Below are positions 17,342 through 27,100 of a stretch of DNA of 64,000 nucleotides, in pieces. This DNA comes from Bin22 sp965207275 (GTDB lineage: Bacteria > Chloroflexota > Dehalococcoidia > Lucifugimonadales > UBA3495): positions 1,178,001 to 1,242,000 of the forward strand of contig CBDBMH010000002.1 in assembly GCA_965207275.1 (NCBI GenBank). Reading direction: 5' to 3'. Positions within the stretch are counted from its first letter, which is position 1. Each line of letters opens with the position of its first letter. The translations under genes were made by a program, and so were the position numbers. Below the pieces are notes generated by a model that saw only the letters and a list, made by a program, of their open reading frames with translations, was not told the origin of the DNA and searched no databases.

Positions 17342-18142
17342 TCAGGCCTGTCGATTTCTCAGCTTTAGGCCGCCGCCGCCGCCGCTGAAGCTGCCGCTGC
17401 GGGCTCGGGAGGCGGAACCGAAGCCGGATCCCGAACTACCCCTGGATATGGCGCTGCTGGAGCGGAAGGCTCCGGAGCTGCGCTGGGTTTGCTGGTAGCT
17501 CTGACGGTTGGAACTCAGGTTTCGGCTGGAGTCCTGGTACCTGGAGCCGGCAAAGCCCTGCTGCCGAGTGGTGTACCTGCTGTTTCGGGCAACCTGGGTC
17601 CCATACCTGTTGGACTGACGGTAGGTGGCCCTGCTTTGGCGGATGGCAGGGCCGCGATTTATGGGAGTGGAGTAAAAATAGGGACCGGGCATAAAGGCCG
17701 AAGCCAGCATGTATCCAAAAAGAAAGCTTCCGGCGCCAAAACTGCTGTGATAGTAGCCGTTTGCGTTGTGTCCCCGCATTTCGTGCCGGTCGTCTACCTT
17801 CACGATGCTGAACAGCCGGTCGTCCCGCTCGTCCTCAATCTGGTTATTGCCGTTCAGGTCCTCCCATCCCTCCAGAGTTAACCGGTCCCCACTCTGATCA
17901 GCCCGTATGAGAATTATGCCGTCGCCTTCGTAGATTTCGTTAACCCGATCCTCGAATTCCGAGGCGCTCTTGGACTCCTTGAATGCCTCCTGCACATCGT
18001 CAAGGTTTATGCGACCTGCGGCGCCGTCGGTAGCGGCCCAGGAATCGTAGGACTGGCCCCCGCAGGCGGCTATCAGCGGAGAACCGGCCACCATTCCTCC
18101 GGCAAACAGGGCAGTGCTGAGTTTTCTCATTCGTGGTGCCAT
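17342..18142 (-). CDS. Secreted lipoprotein with Arg/Ser/Gly-rich tail
   Basis: The 266-residue protein has a signal peptide with lipobox (LIAACG; Cys at about residue 27). A folded domain follows with EFEDRVNEIYEGDGIILI and GWEDLNGNNQIEDERDDRLFSIV, the latter resembling a calcium-binding DxNxNxxxE loop. A short Gly/Phe hydrophobic stretch precedes a long low-complexity tail of Ser, Arg, Gln and Gly ending GSFSGGGGGLKLRNRQA. The product should be anchored to the outer face of the membrane. ATG 18142 is preceded by AAGGAG. It is the second-last gene after the SecA-like gene. I know small lipoproteins of DUF4247 or DUF1190 type in PspA clusters, but cannot assign it to either. Confidence 0.75.
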   Translation of the reverse strand: MAPRMRKLSTALFAGGMVAGSPLIAACGGQSYDSWAATDGAAGRINLDDVQEAFKESKSASEFEDRVNEIYEGDGIILIRADQSGDRLTLEGWEDLNGNNQIEDERDDRLFSIVKVDDRHEMRGHNANGYYHSSFGAGSFLFGYMLASAFMPGPYFYSTPINRGPAIRQSRATYRQSNRYGTQVARNSRYTTRQQGFAGSRYQDSSRNLSSNRQSYQQTQRSSGAFRSSSAISRGSSGSGFGSASRARSGSFSGGGGGLKLRNRQA

Positions 18143-18184
18143 AATGACTCCTTCTACATCGAGCCGGTTAGGTGCTAACGAAAG

Positions 18185-21100
18185 TCAGGATAGTTGTCCT
18201 TTGGCGACAGCCAGGCAAGACTGCTTGCCGGTCCATTTCATCAGGGAAAGTAGCTCCAGTTTTGCGTTTTCGCTCTTTGGCGTATTTGGCGGCCTTTCAT
18301 CCAGCAGCTCCAAGGGAAAGCTCAGCAGCCTGGAGCAAAACTCTTCCTTAAGCCGCTGCTGAAAGTCATCCCACATGTCCCTGGCGTGGAGTATGTAGTC
18401 GGCAACCGCTGCCTTATGGTCGTGTCCCCCGGAAGCGGAACTGAAGACGGCCCGCTGCAGGTCGGCCAGGTGTTCCCGCCAGAACCGGTCTCCGCACTCC
18501 AGAAGGAGGCTACTTGCCAGTGATTGCATGGCTTCATTGCCCAGGCTCGATTTGATCTCCGCAAGTTTTGCCAGCAATTCAGCCTCGACCAGTCCTGGCA
18601 GTTTGTCCAGGGCTTCGCCGGCCAGGATGGAAACATCGATACCGTAAAGAATACGCGCCTCTTCCGCCAGGGAATGGAAACGGGTTTCATAATCGAGGGA
18701 ATCCAATTTTGGAAAATGGTTGTGCACAAGAGATGCCGCACAGCCTCGCGCGGCAACCCGGAAGCGACCGTCAAGGTTGCTGCCGCGAAGAATGTCCCGA
18801 CGCAACTGGTAGTAGGCCGAAGCTTGAGCATCGCAAACCGCACCGTAATCGCTGGCTACACTGCGGGCTGTGGCTGCCTCCCTTTCGGCTTCGTTCTGGC
18901 GGCGGAGAATGTAGCGCTCAACGGCGCGTCCCTCATGGAAAAAGGCGCCTCCGTCGTCCTGGCGCTGCTGATGTGCGGGCGCGGGCTTTCCTTCGGCCAG
19001 GGGAAGCATCCATCGGTCTTCCCACGAATGCAACTGTCGGCCTGAGCCAAACATGCCCTGCCTGCCGCTCCTGCCCTTGAGCTGGATGGCAACTCGCGGG
19101 TAGCGGCTGAATTCCGCATTGACAACGTGCAGACCGAGTCCGAATTCCCAGGCGGCAGTTTCGTGGCAGGCCAGGCCTTGATGCGGGTCGGCTTCGGCGC
19201 CGCTTATTGAGAAATAGCATCGTTCACCCTGCTGGCGCCACGCCACGGACAATTCCCGGCAACCTTCCAGGGCAGCCGCCAGGAATTCCGCCTCTTTCCG
19301 CGTGTAACAGACCACACTTAGCGAGCCACGCCCGTTCCGCACTTCCTCGATTATCCAGGCCATCCAATTTTTGAGGATAGTTCGGTCCAGTTCCGGGTCA
19401 AGAACAATGTCAGTTCCCCTACCGGCCAGGTTGGTGGCAACGGTGACCGCCCCGGCCTGACCAGCGCTTCGGACAATGTCCGCCTCCTCTTCTGTAGTTA
19501 CGGCATTGAGCACCCGATGTTGTATGCCGGCCCGGGTTAGGGCGCTACTGATCGCGCGGGTAGCGCCAATGCTTTGCGCCCCTATCAATACCGGCCTGCC
19601 GAATCGCTGGCACCGACTGGCCTCCTGAACGATTCCGGCATTTTTTTCCTTTTCCGAAGCATATATGCGGGAGGGAAGCTCCACCCGGCGGGTATCCCGG
19701 GCCTGGGGGACGGACACCACCCGCAGGAAGTACCGGCGTTGAAATTCCTCGCTGGCAGCCTGAGCGGTGCCCGTAATTCCGGAGAGAGAACGATAGAGAT
19801 TCGTGAACCCCTGGACTGAGATTTGGGCCAGGCTCTCACAGTCGGAGCAGACCGTCACTCCCTCCTTGGCCTCCAGGGCTGCCTGCAGGCCGTGACGGTA
19901 GAGATTGTCGGGCTTGGTCCTTCCCGTGTGCTGGTCCAGGAGGACGACGGCATCCTCGGCGACCAGGTAGTCTCGGTCTTTCTCCAGCAGCAAATGGGCG
20001 CGGAGGGACTGGTACACCTGGTTGGCCAACTGAAGCTGACGGGCCGACTTGCGTGACAGGTCCTCGCTCATATTCCGCGAACGTCGAGCCCCCGATGCCT
20101 GCGGGCAGAAATCACCCAACCGCTCACTCAGGAGAGCCAATCCCCTTTCCGTAAGAGAGACGAATCTTCCTCTCTCGTCCACCGTGTAGTACAGGTCCGA
20201 AATAAGGGATTCATCGGGAACGTCCCCGCCATCGGGGAAGAGGGCAGCCAGCCCCTGGCGATAAGAGCGGGAATGTTCCTGGGCCTTCCGTCGCAAGGCT
20301 TCGTCAAAGGGGGCAGCCAGCAGCGCCAGGCCCAGCAACCGACCATGTTCCGCGCCCCCCGGGGACAACCGGTCAAGTTCGGAAAGGTATTCCTGGCACC
20401 GAGCCTGCTGCCGGCCCAACATTTCCCTGACCGCGCCATCAACACGGCCCCAGGGATGGGCGGATTGGGACGGGGACCCAGCGATAATCAGGGGAGTATC
20501 TCCTTCGTCGATAAGGGCCTGATCAGCTTCGTCGACGATAGCGACTTGCAGAACAGGTTGGACCCGCTCCGATTCCATGGAGACCAGGTTGTCTCTCAGG
20601 TAATCGAACCCGAATTCTCTGACCGTTCCGTAAACAATGTCGCAGGTGTAGGCGGCCCTTCGTTCCGCATTGTCCATAGGTTCCAGGATGACACCGGCGG
20701 TCAGACCCAGCGACCTGTAGAGCGGAGCCAGGAGACGGCAGTCTCGTTCAGCCAGGTAGTCGTTAGCAGTGTGAACGTGAACTTGCCGGCCTAGCACCGC
20801 GTGCATCAACGCGGCAAAGGCGATGGAGATGGTCTTGCCTTCGCCAGCCTGCATTTCCACGATCTTGTCGGACAGCAGGTGAAGGCCAGCGAGGAGTTGC
20901 TGGTCGGTGGGCAAGAAACGGTAGCGGCCCTCAGAATCCAGGCGGCGCACCGCCCGGTAGAATTCAATGGAAAGCAGCGAACCGGAGCCGAAACGTTCTC
21001 GTCCGGCGGCCCTTACTTGCTTCACTGCATTATCCAGAATCTCCTGATCCGCAAGAGTCTCGGTACCTGCCAAATCTTCGCCGGCGCTTTGGCAAGAAGT

Positions 21101-21481
21101 CTTCAGCCCGGCGGGGCGCCAGTCTTGCTCGAAAAATTTCCACGCCCCCAGGCGACGGCCGATGGCCTCGTTGACAATGGCGAACACCATTGCCGCTATA
21201 TCGGGAGAATCGAGACCGGGCTGTCCATGGGATTTCCCGGCTCTGGCATTGTGGATAGCGTTCTTCAGTTCCTGGTCCGACCAGTCCTCCACGCCCAGTT
21301 GCTGGTGAAGGCGGCGAATGCGGCGGACTGAATCTTCCTCGCGCCCCTTGCGTGCCGTTGGAAGGCGGCTGGCGATTTTCCTGGCGTGTCTCACCGCCCG
21401 GCCAGGGATGCCCGTCATTGGCGGGGATAAAGGAACAATGGGGCGGCCATTCGCCGCACTACTGAATACCGTCATACACAT
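18185..21481 (-). CDS. Divergent SecA-like preprotein translocase ATPase (accessory SecA)
   Basis: The 1098-residue protein keeps the SecA motor motifs: MQAGEGKT Walker A (lysine near 216), VDEADQALIDEGDTPLIIAG Walker B (317-320), SLSGITGTAQ, TNLAGRGTDI (683-692) and GRSGRQG (803-809). The scaffold/wing part ends with DRFWREHLADLQ. Differences from housekeeping SecA are large: Walker A lies near residue 211 rather than about 100 because of a longer N-terminus and a roughly 65-residue insert before the motor; motif regions carry unusual residues (DEAD rather than DEVD, GDTPL); there is an enlarged segment between GRGTDI and GLHVV; and no zinc-binding C-terminal tail. I infer an accessory translocase for a restricted set of substrates. 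It is 31 bases downstream of the gene at 21513 and 42 bases upstream of the lipoprotein gene. The start is uncertain by a few codons. Confidence 0.88.
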   Translation of the reverse strand: MCMTVFSSAANGRPIVPLSPPMTGIPGRAVRHARKIASRLPTARKGREEDSVRRIRRLHQQLGVEDWSDQELKNAIHNARAGKSHGQPGLDSPDIAAMVFAIVNEAIGRRLGAWKFFEQDWRPAGLKTSCQSAGEDLAGTETLADQEILDNAVKQVRAAGRERFGSGSLLSIEFYRAVRRLDSEGRYRFLPTDQQLLAGLHLLSDKIVEMQAGEGKTISIAFAALMHAVLGRQVHVHTANDYLAERDCRLLAPLYRSLGLTAGVILEPMDNAERRAAYTCDIVYGTVREFGFDYLRDNLVSMESERVQPVLQVAIVDEADQALIDEGDTPLIIAGSPSQSAHPWGRVDGAVREMLGRQQARCQEYLSELDRLSPGGAEHGRLLGLALLAAPFDEALRRKAQEHSRSYRQGLAALFPDGGDVPDESLISDLYYTVDERGRFVSLTERGLALLSERLGDFCPQASGARRSRNMSEDLSRKSARQLQLANQVYQSLRAHLLLEKDRDYLVAEDAVVLLDQHTGRTKPDNLYRHGLQAALEAKEGVTVCSDCESLAQISVQGFTNLYRSLSGITGTAQAASEEFQRRYFLRVVSVPQARDTRRVELPSRIYASEKEKNAGIVQEASRCQRFGRPVLIGAQSIGATRAISSALTRAGIQHRVLNAVTTEEEADIVRSAGQAGAVTVATNLAGRGTDIVLDPELDRTILKNWMAWIIEEVRNGRGSLSVVCYTRKEAEFLAAALEGCRELSVAWRQQGERCYFSISGAEADPHQGLACHETAAWEFGLGLHVVNAEFSRYPRVAIQLKGRSGRQGMFGSGRQLHSWEDRWMLPLAEGKPAPAHQQRQDDGGAFFHEGRAVERYILRRQNEAEREAATARSVASDYGAVCDAQASAYYQLRRDILRGSNLDGRFRVAARGCAASLVHNHFPKLDSLDYETRFHSLAEEARILYGIDVSILAGEALDKLPGLVEAELLAKLAEIKSSLGNEAMQSLASSLLLECGDRFWREHLADLQRAVFSSASGGHDHKAAVADYILHARDMWDDFQQRLKEEFCSRLLSFPLELLDERPPNTPKSENAKLELLSLMKWTGKQSCLAVAKGQLS

Positions 21482-21512
21482 TTCCAGGCAGGCCCGGGCG
21501 GTCGGCGGGGTG

Positions 21513-22979
21513 TCAGGTCAACCCGAAGATTACCAGACCCGCCTCGTGTCCGGGGATGTCCCAATCATTATAACGGAGGAGCAAATGGTCTTTCGCTGCC
21601 AAAATTCCGTTCGCCGCGCCTGGGTGAGTCCGGCTGAATTCCTGTCCCAACCCCGCCTCCAGGCGCCATTCCCGGCTCACCTGGCACCGAAAACCCGCCC
21701 TCCTGGCGATTTCCTGGTACTCTTCGGACAGCCGCCGGAACTCCCGGTCGCAGCGAAAAGGTATGGGAGTGACGTAATAGTCGCTCGATAGGAAAAGCCC
21801 CAACTCGTTCTCGAACACCTGGACCATGTCGGTGTCGCCGAGCCACCCCTCCATGGCAAAGAACAGGTCCAGGGGAATGTCTTGCGGAACCCGGTGATAA
21901 TAGTAATTCTCCTCCGATTCCACCATCCTGACCGGCACTGAAGGCTTATCCTCGTAACTCAGCAATTGTTCCGCTTCATCACCTGTGAGGAACAGGTAGG
22001 GAATGTTGCCGTTGGTGGCATCGACCAGCACGGGAATGCCGTCCACGTTATAGAGGAGGGCGGCGTGTTGCCAGTAGCGCATGTACCGGCGCGCGAACCG
22101 GAAATCAAAGGAACGAAGCATTTCTCTCAGCTTAGTGACCGGCGCCGGGTCCCTGGCTCCATCCCCGCCAATCAGGTACTCGGATTCGAACCCGTAGTGG
22201 TCGGTGAGGAACTTCAACGCCTGGACCTTCTCGGTGCAGATCCCGCCCGCCCCCGCCGCGATGTTTCGTACCGTTTCATCACCTATCTTGAACATCAGTT
22301 TCTGGCCTGTGAACCTGGAGTAGTTCTCGAACTGGCTCTCCCAGATGGTTCGTCCAAGGGCATTCAGGAACTTCAGCTGGTGGTCGTGGGTGTCCAGCTT
22401 CATAGTTTCCGATACTTCGCCCGGAAGCAGACGGTCTTCAATCGCCGTTGCGACAAAGCCTTCAAAGAAAGCCCCGTCGTTGTTCCAGCGGCGGCGGTGA
22501 AAGCCCGTCCAATTGCGTTCGTATCCTACGTCCAGCCGGTCAATTTCGATTTCGATCAGCAATGCGCCGGAGTCTCCAACACGCACTTCGGCGGCATGTG
22601 GCACTTCGTCCAGTTGCAGCGGCGCCTCTCCCTGGCGAAAAATTAAACCGGAATAGACGGATGTCAAATTGCCAGCGTCGTCGCAGGCATACACCAGGTC
22701 CTGAATGGCCCGGAGCGAATGGAGTGACTCGGGAGTTATGTCGCCTCGGCCAAGCAGCGACCGGTCATCAAGGTGGAGCAGGTATTTATTGAGAAGCATA
22801 CCCGTTGAAAGGGCATGGTCATCTTCAGCCATGCGCAATGTGGCGGCGCGCCGGGTCAATGAATCGGAAAGCCGGAAGAATAGAGCAGGACTGTTCAATT
22901 CAGACTCTGGGGCCAATGGTGAATTCGCTTGCGCCGGGGTGCGAATCAACTCTCGGGGAGAAGAGTGAGGGTCGGCCAT
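21513..22979 (-). CDS. Orphan protein with Cys-His-Asp triad of transglutaminase/NAT-like fold
   Basis: The 488-residue protein has no clear family name I can give. Its C-terminal half shows AGGICTEKVQALKFLTDHYG (C248), then QHAALLYNVDGIPVLVDATNG (H305, D320). Spacing and context (Cys at a helix start after Gly-Gly, His at a strand start, Asp at the end of the next strand) match the transglutaminase-like/arylamine N-acetyltransferase papain-type core. The N-terminal half (MADPHSSPREL onward) is of unknown fold. ATG 22979 is chosen with AGG nearby; an upstream TTG at 23018 would add 13 residues. It is the first gene of the minus-strand run leading into the SecA-like ATPase. Confidence 0.65.
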   Translation of the reverse strand: MADPHSSPRELIRTPAQANSPLAPESELNSPALFFRLSDSLTRRAATLRMAEDDHALSTGMLLNKYLLHLDDRSLLGRGDITPESLHSLRAIQDLVYACDDAGNLTSVYSGLIFRQGEAPLQLDEVPHAAEVRVGDSGALLIEIEIDRLDVGYERNWTGFHRRRWNNDGAFFEGFVATAIEDRLLPGEVSETMKLDTHDHQLKFLNALGRTIWESQFENYSRFTGQKLMFKIGDETVRNIAAGAGGICTEKVQALKFLTDHYGFESEYLIGGDGARDPAPVTKLREMLRSFDFRFARRYMRYWQHAALLYNVDGIPVLVDATNGNIPYLFLTGDEAEQLLSYEDKPSVPVRMVESEENYYYHRVPQDIPLDLFFAMEGWLGDTDMVQVFENELGLFLSSDYYVTPIPFRCDREFRRLSEEYQEIARRAGFRCQVSREWRLEAGLGQEFSRTHPGAANGILAAKDHLLLRYNDWDIPGHEAGLVIFGLT

Positions 22980-23117
22980 GGGAACGACCTGGATGACTCT
23001 GCGGTTTTCCGCTGGCAATGTCCAACGGCTTGGCGCCTTCGCAGGGAAGGATGGGATTGCCCCTGGCCTGGGCCGACATTTGACAGATCGGTCCTGTTAA
23101 AGAGACCTTACCCAGGA

Positions 23118-23194
<77 letters not shown>

Positions 23195-23414
23195 AATCAG
23201 TTGCTCCATAACCGGCGTATCCCTGGCACCGATACTTTCAGCAACCCGACACGGGTTGCCGCGGACCTGAGCCGGTGGGCAACGGAATTCATTATACAAT
23301 ATCGAGTGAATACAAAGGTAGAAGGAGTCGAGACAGTCAGCAACTAAGCTTAGTTTCCTGGGCGGAATAGAACACGCTGTGGAACCAATGAAGCACGGTC
23401 AAGGGGCTTGCCTT

Positions 23415-23984
23415 CTAACCCTCCGTTCCGTCAAGCATTTCATCCCCTATCTCGCTCAGTTTGGCCTTGTTCAGCACCCCGTCCCATTTTCGATGCAGGG
23501 TACCGTTGGCGTTAACGAAGATGGTGGTGGGCAATCCCAAAACCCGATGGGATTCTACTATGGCGCCGTCATCGGTAAAGCCGGCCGCATACGAGACGCC
23601 CAAGTCGTCCAGCAGCTTCTGGGCATCTTCCTTAGTGCCCAGACCCAGAAACTGCCCCAAGTCCACCCCTACCAGCGTAACCCGGCCTTCGTACTCATCC
23701 CTGAATTCCTGGAACTCGGGCATTTCAGCTCGGCAGGGGGGACAAAGGCCGGCCCAGTAGTTGATCACCAGGGGCTTACCCTGCAGGTCAGACAGCAAGA
23801 CTTCCTGGGCGCCCAGTTCCTCCTGGCCCTGGTACAGGGTAATGGTAAAGTCTTCGACCGCTTCCGCCGTGGCCCCGGTCCCATCGGGCGCCAGATCGAC
23901 CGGACTCATTCCGCAACCGGTCAGGACCAGCAGGTAAAGGGCCACAATTGACATCAGGGCAAATGGCCTGAATTTCCAAATCAA
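23415..23984 (-). CDS. TlpA/ResA-type thioredoxin-fold lipoprotein
   Basis: The 189-residue protein begins with a signal peptide ending in LVLTGC (lipobox) and contains a thioredoxin-like domain: KPLVINYWAGLCPPCRAEMPEF with the CPPC redox motif, VTLVGVDLGQF, and the cis-proline loop LGLPTTIFVNANG. Such proteins reduce disulfides or assist cytochrome c maturation outside the membrane. The gene lies alone between tRNA-Pro and mfd on the minus strand; no ccm/res genes are near. ATG 23984 is a natural start before the signal peptide. Confidence 0.9.
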   Translation of the reverse strand: MIWKFRPFALMSIVALYLLVLTGCGMSPVDLAPDGTGATAEAVEDFTITLYQGQEELGAQEVLLSDLQGKPLVINYWAGLCPPCRAEMPEFQEFRDEYEGRVTLVGVDLGQFLGLGTKEDAQKLLDDLGVSYAAGFTDDGAIVESHRVLGLPTTIFVNANGTLHRKWDGVLNKAKLSEIGDEMLDGTEG

Positions 23985-24160
23985 AATTTGGTCCTCTCAA
24001 ATGACTTTATGATTAGAGTGCAAGCCGGCAAATTAACCATTCGACGGGACAGCTTCCTGCGTGATGCTCGCCACCTTATGTTCAACAATACGCTCCAGGG
24101 CTACAGGCGGTTTGCCGCCAGCTACTCCGTGCCAGTCCAGGCTGGAATCGGCGGCCAGCT

Positions 24161-27100
24161 TTAACCCACCAGGTTTCTCAAACGTTCCTGGAATATGACC
24201 ATTCTCTCCAGGGTCTGGGTCAGTCTTCGCATCCACTCGCCTCCCATGGCCCTGGCGGAGAGCCGGATTTGGCGGTTGCCGACGCTGGTTGCAGAACCAA
24301 GGGCCCGTTGCAGCGGCAGCTTTGCGCTGCCCACATCCTGCCGCAGCCCCAGGGTGATGCCGCCGCTGGACTGAATGACCGATTCCACGCCGGCGGCGAC
24401 GGCGAGAATACGCAGCTCAACCAGGGTCAACAGATTCTCCACCGATGGCGGTGGCGGGCCAAACCGGTCCCGCATCTCCTCTCGGAATCCCGGTATTTCA
24501 GTTCGCTCCCTGGCCCGCGCCAACCGCTGGTACAGGGCCAGCCTGGTAGGGGTGTGGGCAATGTAATCTTCAGGAATATTGGCCGCTACGGGCAGCTCAA
24601 TCCGTGGCAACTCCATAGTGATTGATCCAGTTTCCTGCGCTCCGCCGTTACCGTCCCCGGCCATTAACTCCGATACAGCCTCGTCCAAGAGCTGACCGTA
24701 CAGTTCCAGGCCAACAGCATGAATCTGGCCGCTCTGGGCCGCTCCCAGCAGGTTTCCCGCGCCGCGAATCTCCAGGTCTCGCATCGCTATGCGAAATCCT
24801 GATCCCAGTTCTGATGCCTCCAGAATGGCTTGCACTCTCTGCTCCGCGGCCTCGGTAATGCGCTGGCCCCGGGGAAGCAGCAGGTAGGCATAGGCCCGGT
24901 GTTCGCCCCTGCCAACCCGGCCCCTCAACTGATATAGCTGGGAAAGCCCAAACCTGTCCGCCCGGTCAAGAATCAAGGTATTAACGTTGGGCATGTCGAG
25001 CCCGGATTCGATTATCGTTGTGCAGACCAACACGTCCGCCTCGCCATCTGCAAAGGCCTCCATTACCTCTTCCAACTCCACCTCGGGCATCTGGCCGTGG
25101 CCGATCATGAACCTTGCCTCAGGCACCAGGACGGCCAGTTCCGCGGCGGTCTGCTGAATGGTCCTAACCCGATTGTGGAGAAAAAAGACCTGGCCTCCCC
25201 GTTCTATTTCCCGCAAAATGGCTTCCCGTATTGTCTCCTCGTTGTATTCGGACACGAAGGTCTTGACCGGCAACCGCGCTTCGGGCGGAGTGTTCATTAC
25301 GCTCATGTCGCGAATGCCCGTCAGGGCCATGTGCAGAGTGCGGGGAATGGGGGTAGCGCTCAGGGTGAGGACATCCACCTGGTTGCGGAGGCGCTTCAGA
25401 GTTTCCTTGTGGCTCACGCCAAACCTTTGCTCCTCATCCACCACTACCAGGCCCAGGTTCTTGAACTTCACGTCCTTCTGAAGCAGCCGGTGGGTTCCGA
25501 TTACGATATCCACGCCGCCGTTTTCCAGCCCTAGCAACACCTCCTGCTGCTCCCTGGGAGTGCGGAACCTGCTCAACACCTCCACCTGCAGGGGGTAGGG
25601 ACTGAGCCGCTCGCTGAAGGTGGCATAGTGCTGTTGGGCGAGGACGGTAGTTGGGACCAGCAGACCCACCTGCATTCCGTCTGAAACTGTCTTGAAGGCG
25701 GCGCGCAGGGCGACTTCCGTCTTGCCGTAACCCACGTCGCCACAGATGAGGCGATCCATGGGCTTGGTCTGTTCCATGTCCGACTTCACTTCTTCAATGG
25801 CTCGTACCTGGTCGGGAGTTTCCAGGAAAGGAAAAGAGTCTTCCAGTTCCCGTTGCCAGATTGTGTCCTGGCTGAAATCGTGGCCCTCGGCCGCCTGCCG
25901 GGCCGCGTAGAGCCTGATCAGCTCCTCGGCCATTTCACGCGCCGATCCCTTAACACGTTCCTTGATGCGCGCCCAGTCTGCCGTGCCCAGCCGGGTCAGT
26001 GCGGGCGGCTGGTCCTGCGCTCCTACGTAGGCGCCCACCCGGTCCAGATGGTCTGTTGGCACGTAGAGCTTGTCATTCTCCGCGTACTCCAGGACCAGGA
26101 ATTCCTTGGGTTCTCCGTTATCCTCCATGTGGGTTGTTCCGGCGAACCGGGCCACCCCGTGGTCCACGTGGACCACGTAGCTGCCGGGAATCAGGTCCGA
26201 AAGGACTATGTCCTCACCCAGTTCCTCCCGATTACGAAGGGGACGGTAGCGCCTTTCCTTAACCGTGCCGAATAGTTCCGCATCCGTGAGCAGGGTCAGG
26301 GGAGGGTGGCCGTCGCTGCCTTCCACATCCCAGCCTTCGTTCAGGTAGCCTGGTACGAGGTATATCTGCTCCCGCTGGGGCGGCTCCTCCAGGCTATCGG
26401 TAACCCGGGCCGTTATTCCGACCTCTCCCAGCACTTCGGCAAGCCTGAGAGTGTGCTGGCTGATGGCGACGTATGTTCTACCCTCACGCAGCGTCTCTCC
26501 CACTTCGTCGGTGAACTGGCCCAATTGGCCGAAGTAGGACTTGGGAGCGCGGAAGGCAACGTCCGCGTCGTCTGCCAGCCAGCTTTCCATGTGGGCGCGC
26601 CGGGAGTGCTCCCGCACTCGAACCGATATCCGGTCCCAGGAAAGGTAGGGAGAGGGAAAGTTTCCCGGCAGTTCGCCACGGGATTCCCGGCTCTCACGCA
26701 TCCTGAAGAACTTTTCCTCCAGGTCATGGGCTTCGGTCTCAATTTGGCTTTCCCGGTCCAGGATCAGCAGCCCTTGGGAGGGCAGGTAGTCCAGCAGGTT
26801 GTGACGGTTCAGCAGCCCGTTGTAGAAGGACAGGGTTTCCACGTTGGGCGTGGCAAAGAGTTCGGCCAGTTCTTCGTCGAACCGCTCACGCGCCCACTGA
26901 GTGCAGTGCGAAAAGTCCATTTCCTCGGTGCGCTTGTCTACGGAAACCCGGTCGGCCAGTTCAGGCAACTGTTCCCGGGCTGGGATCAGGTCCACCTGCT
27001 GGACGGCAGGCGTGCCTTCTCCGGTTGCCAGGGACCGCTGGGTGTACGGATCGAACCATCGGATGGTGTCAACCTCGTCGTCCCACAGTTCCAGGCGGTA

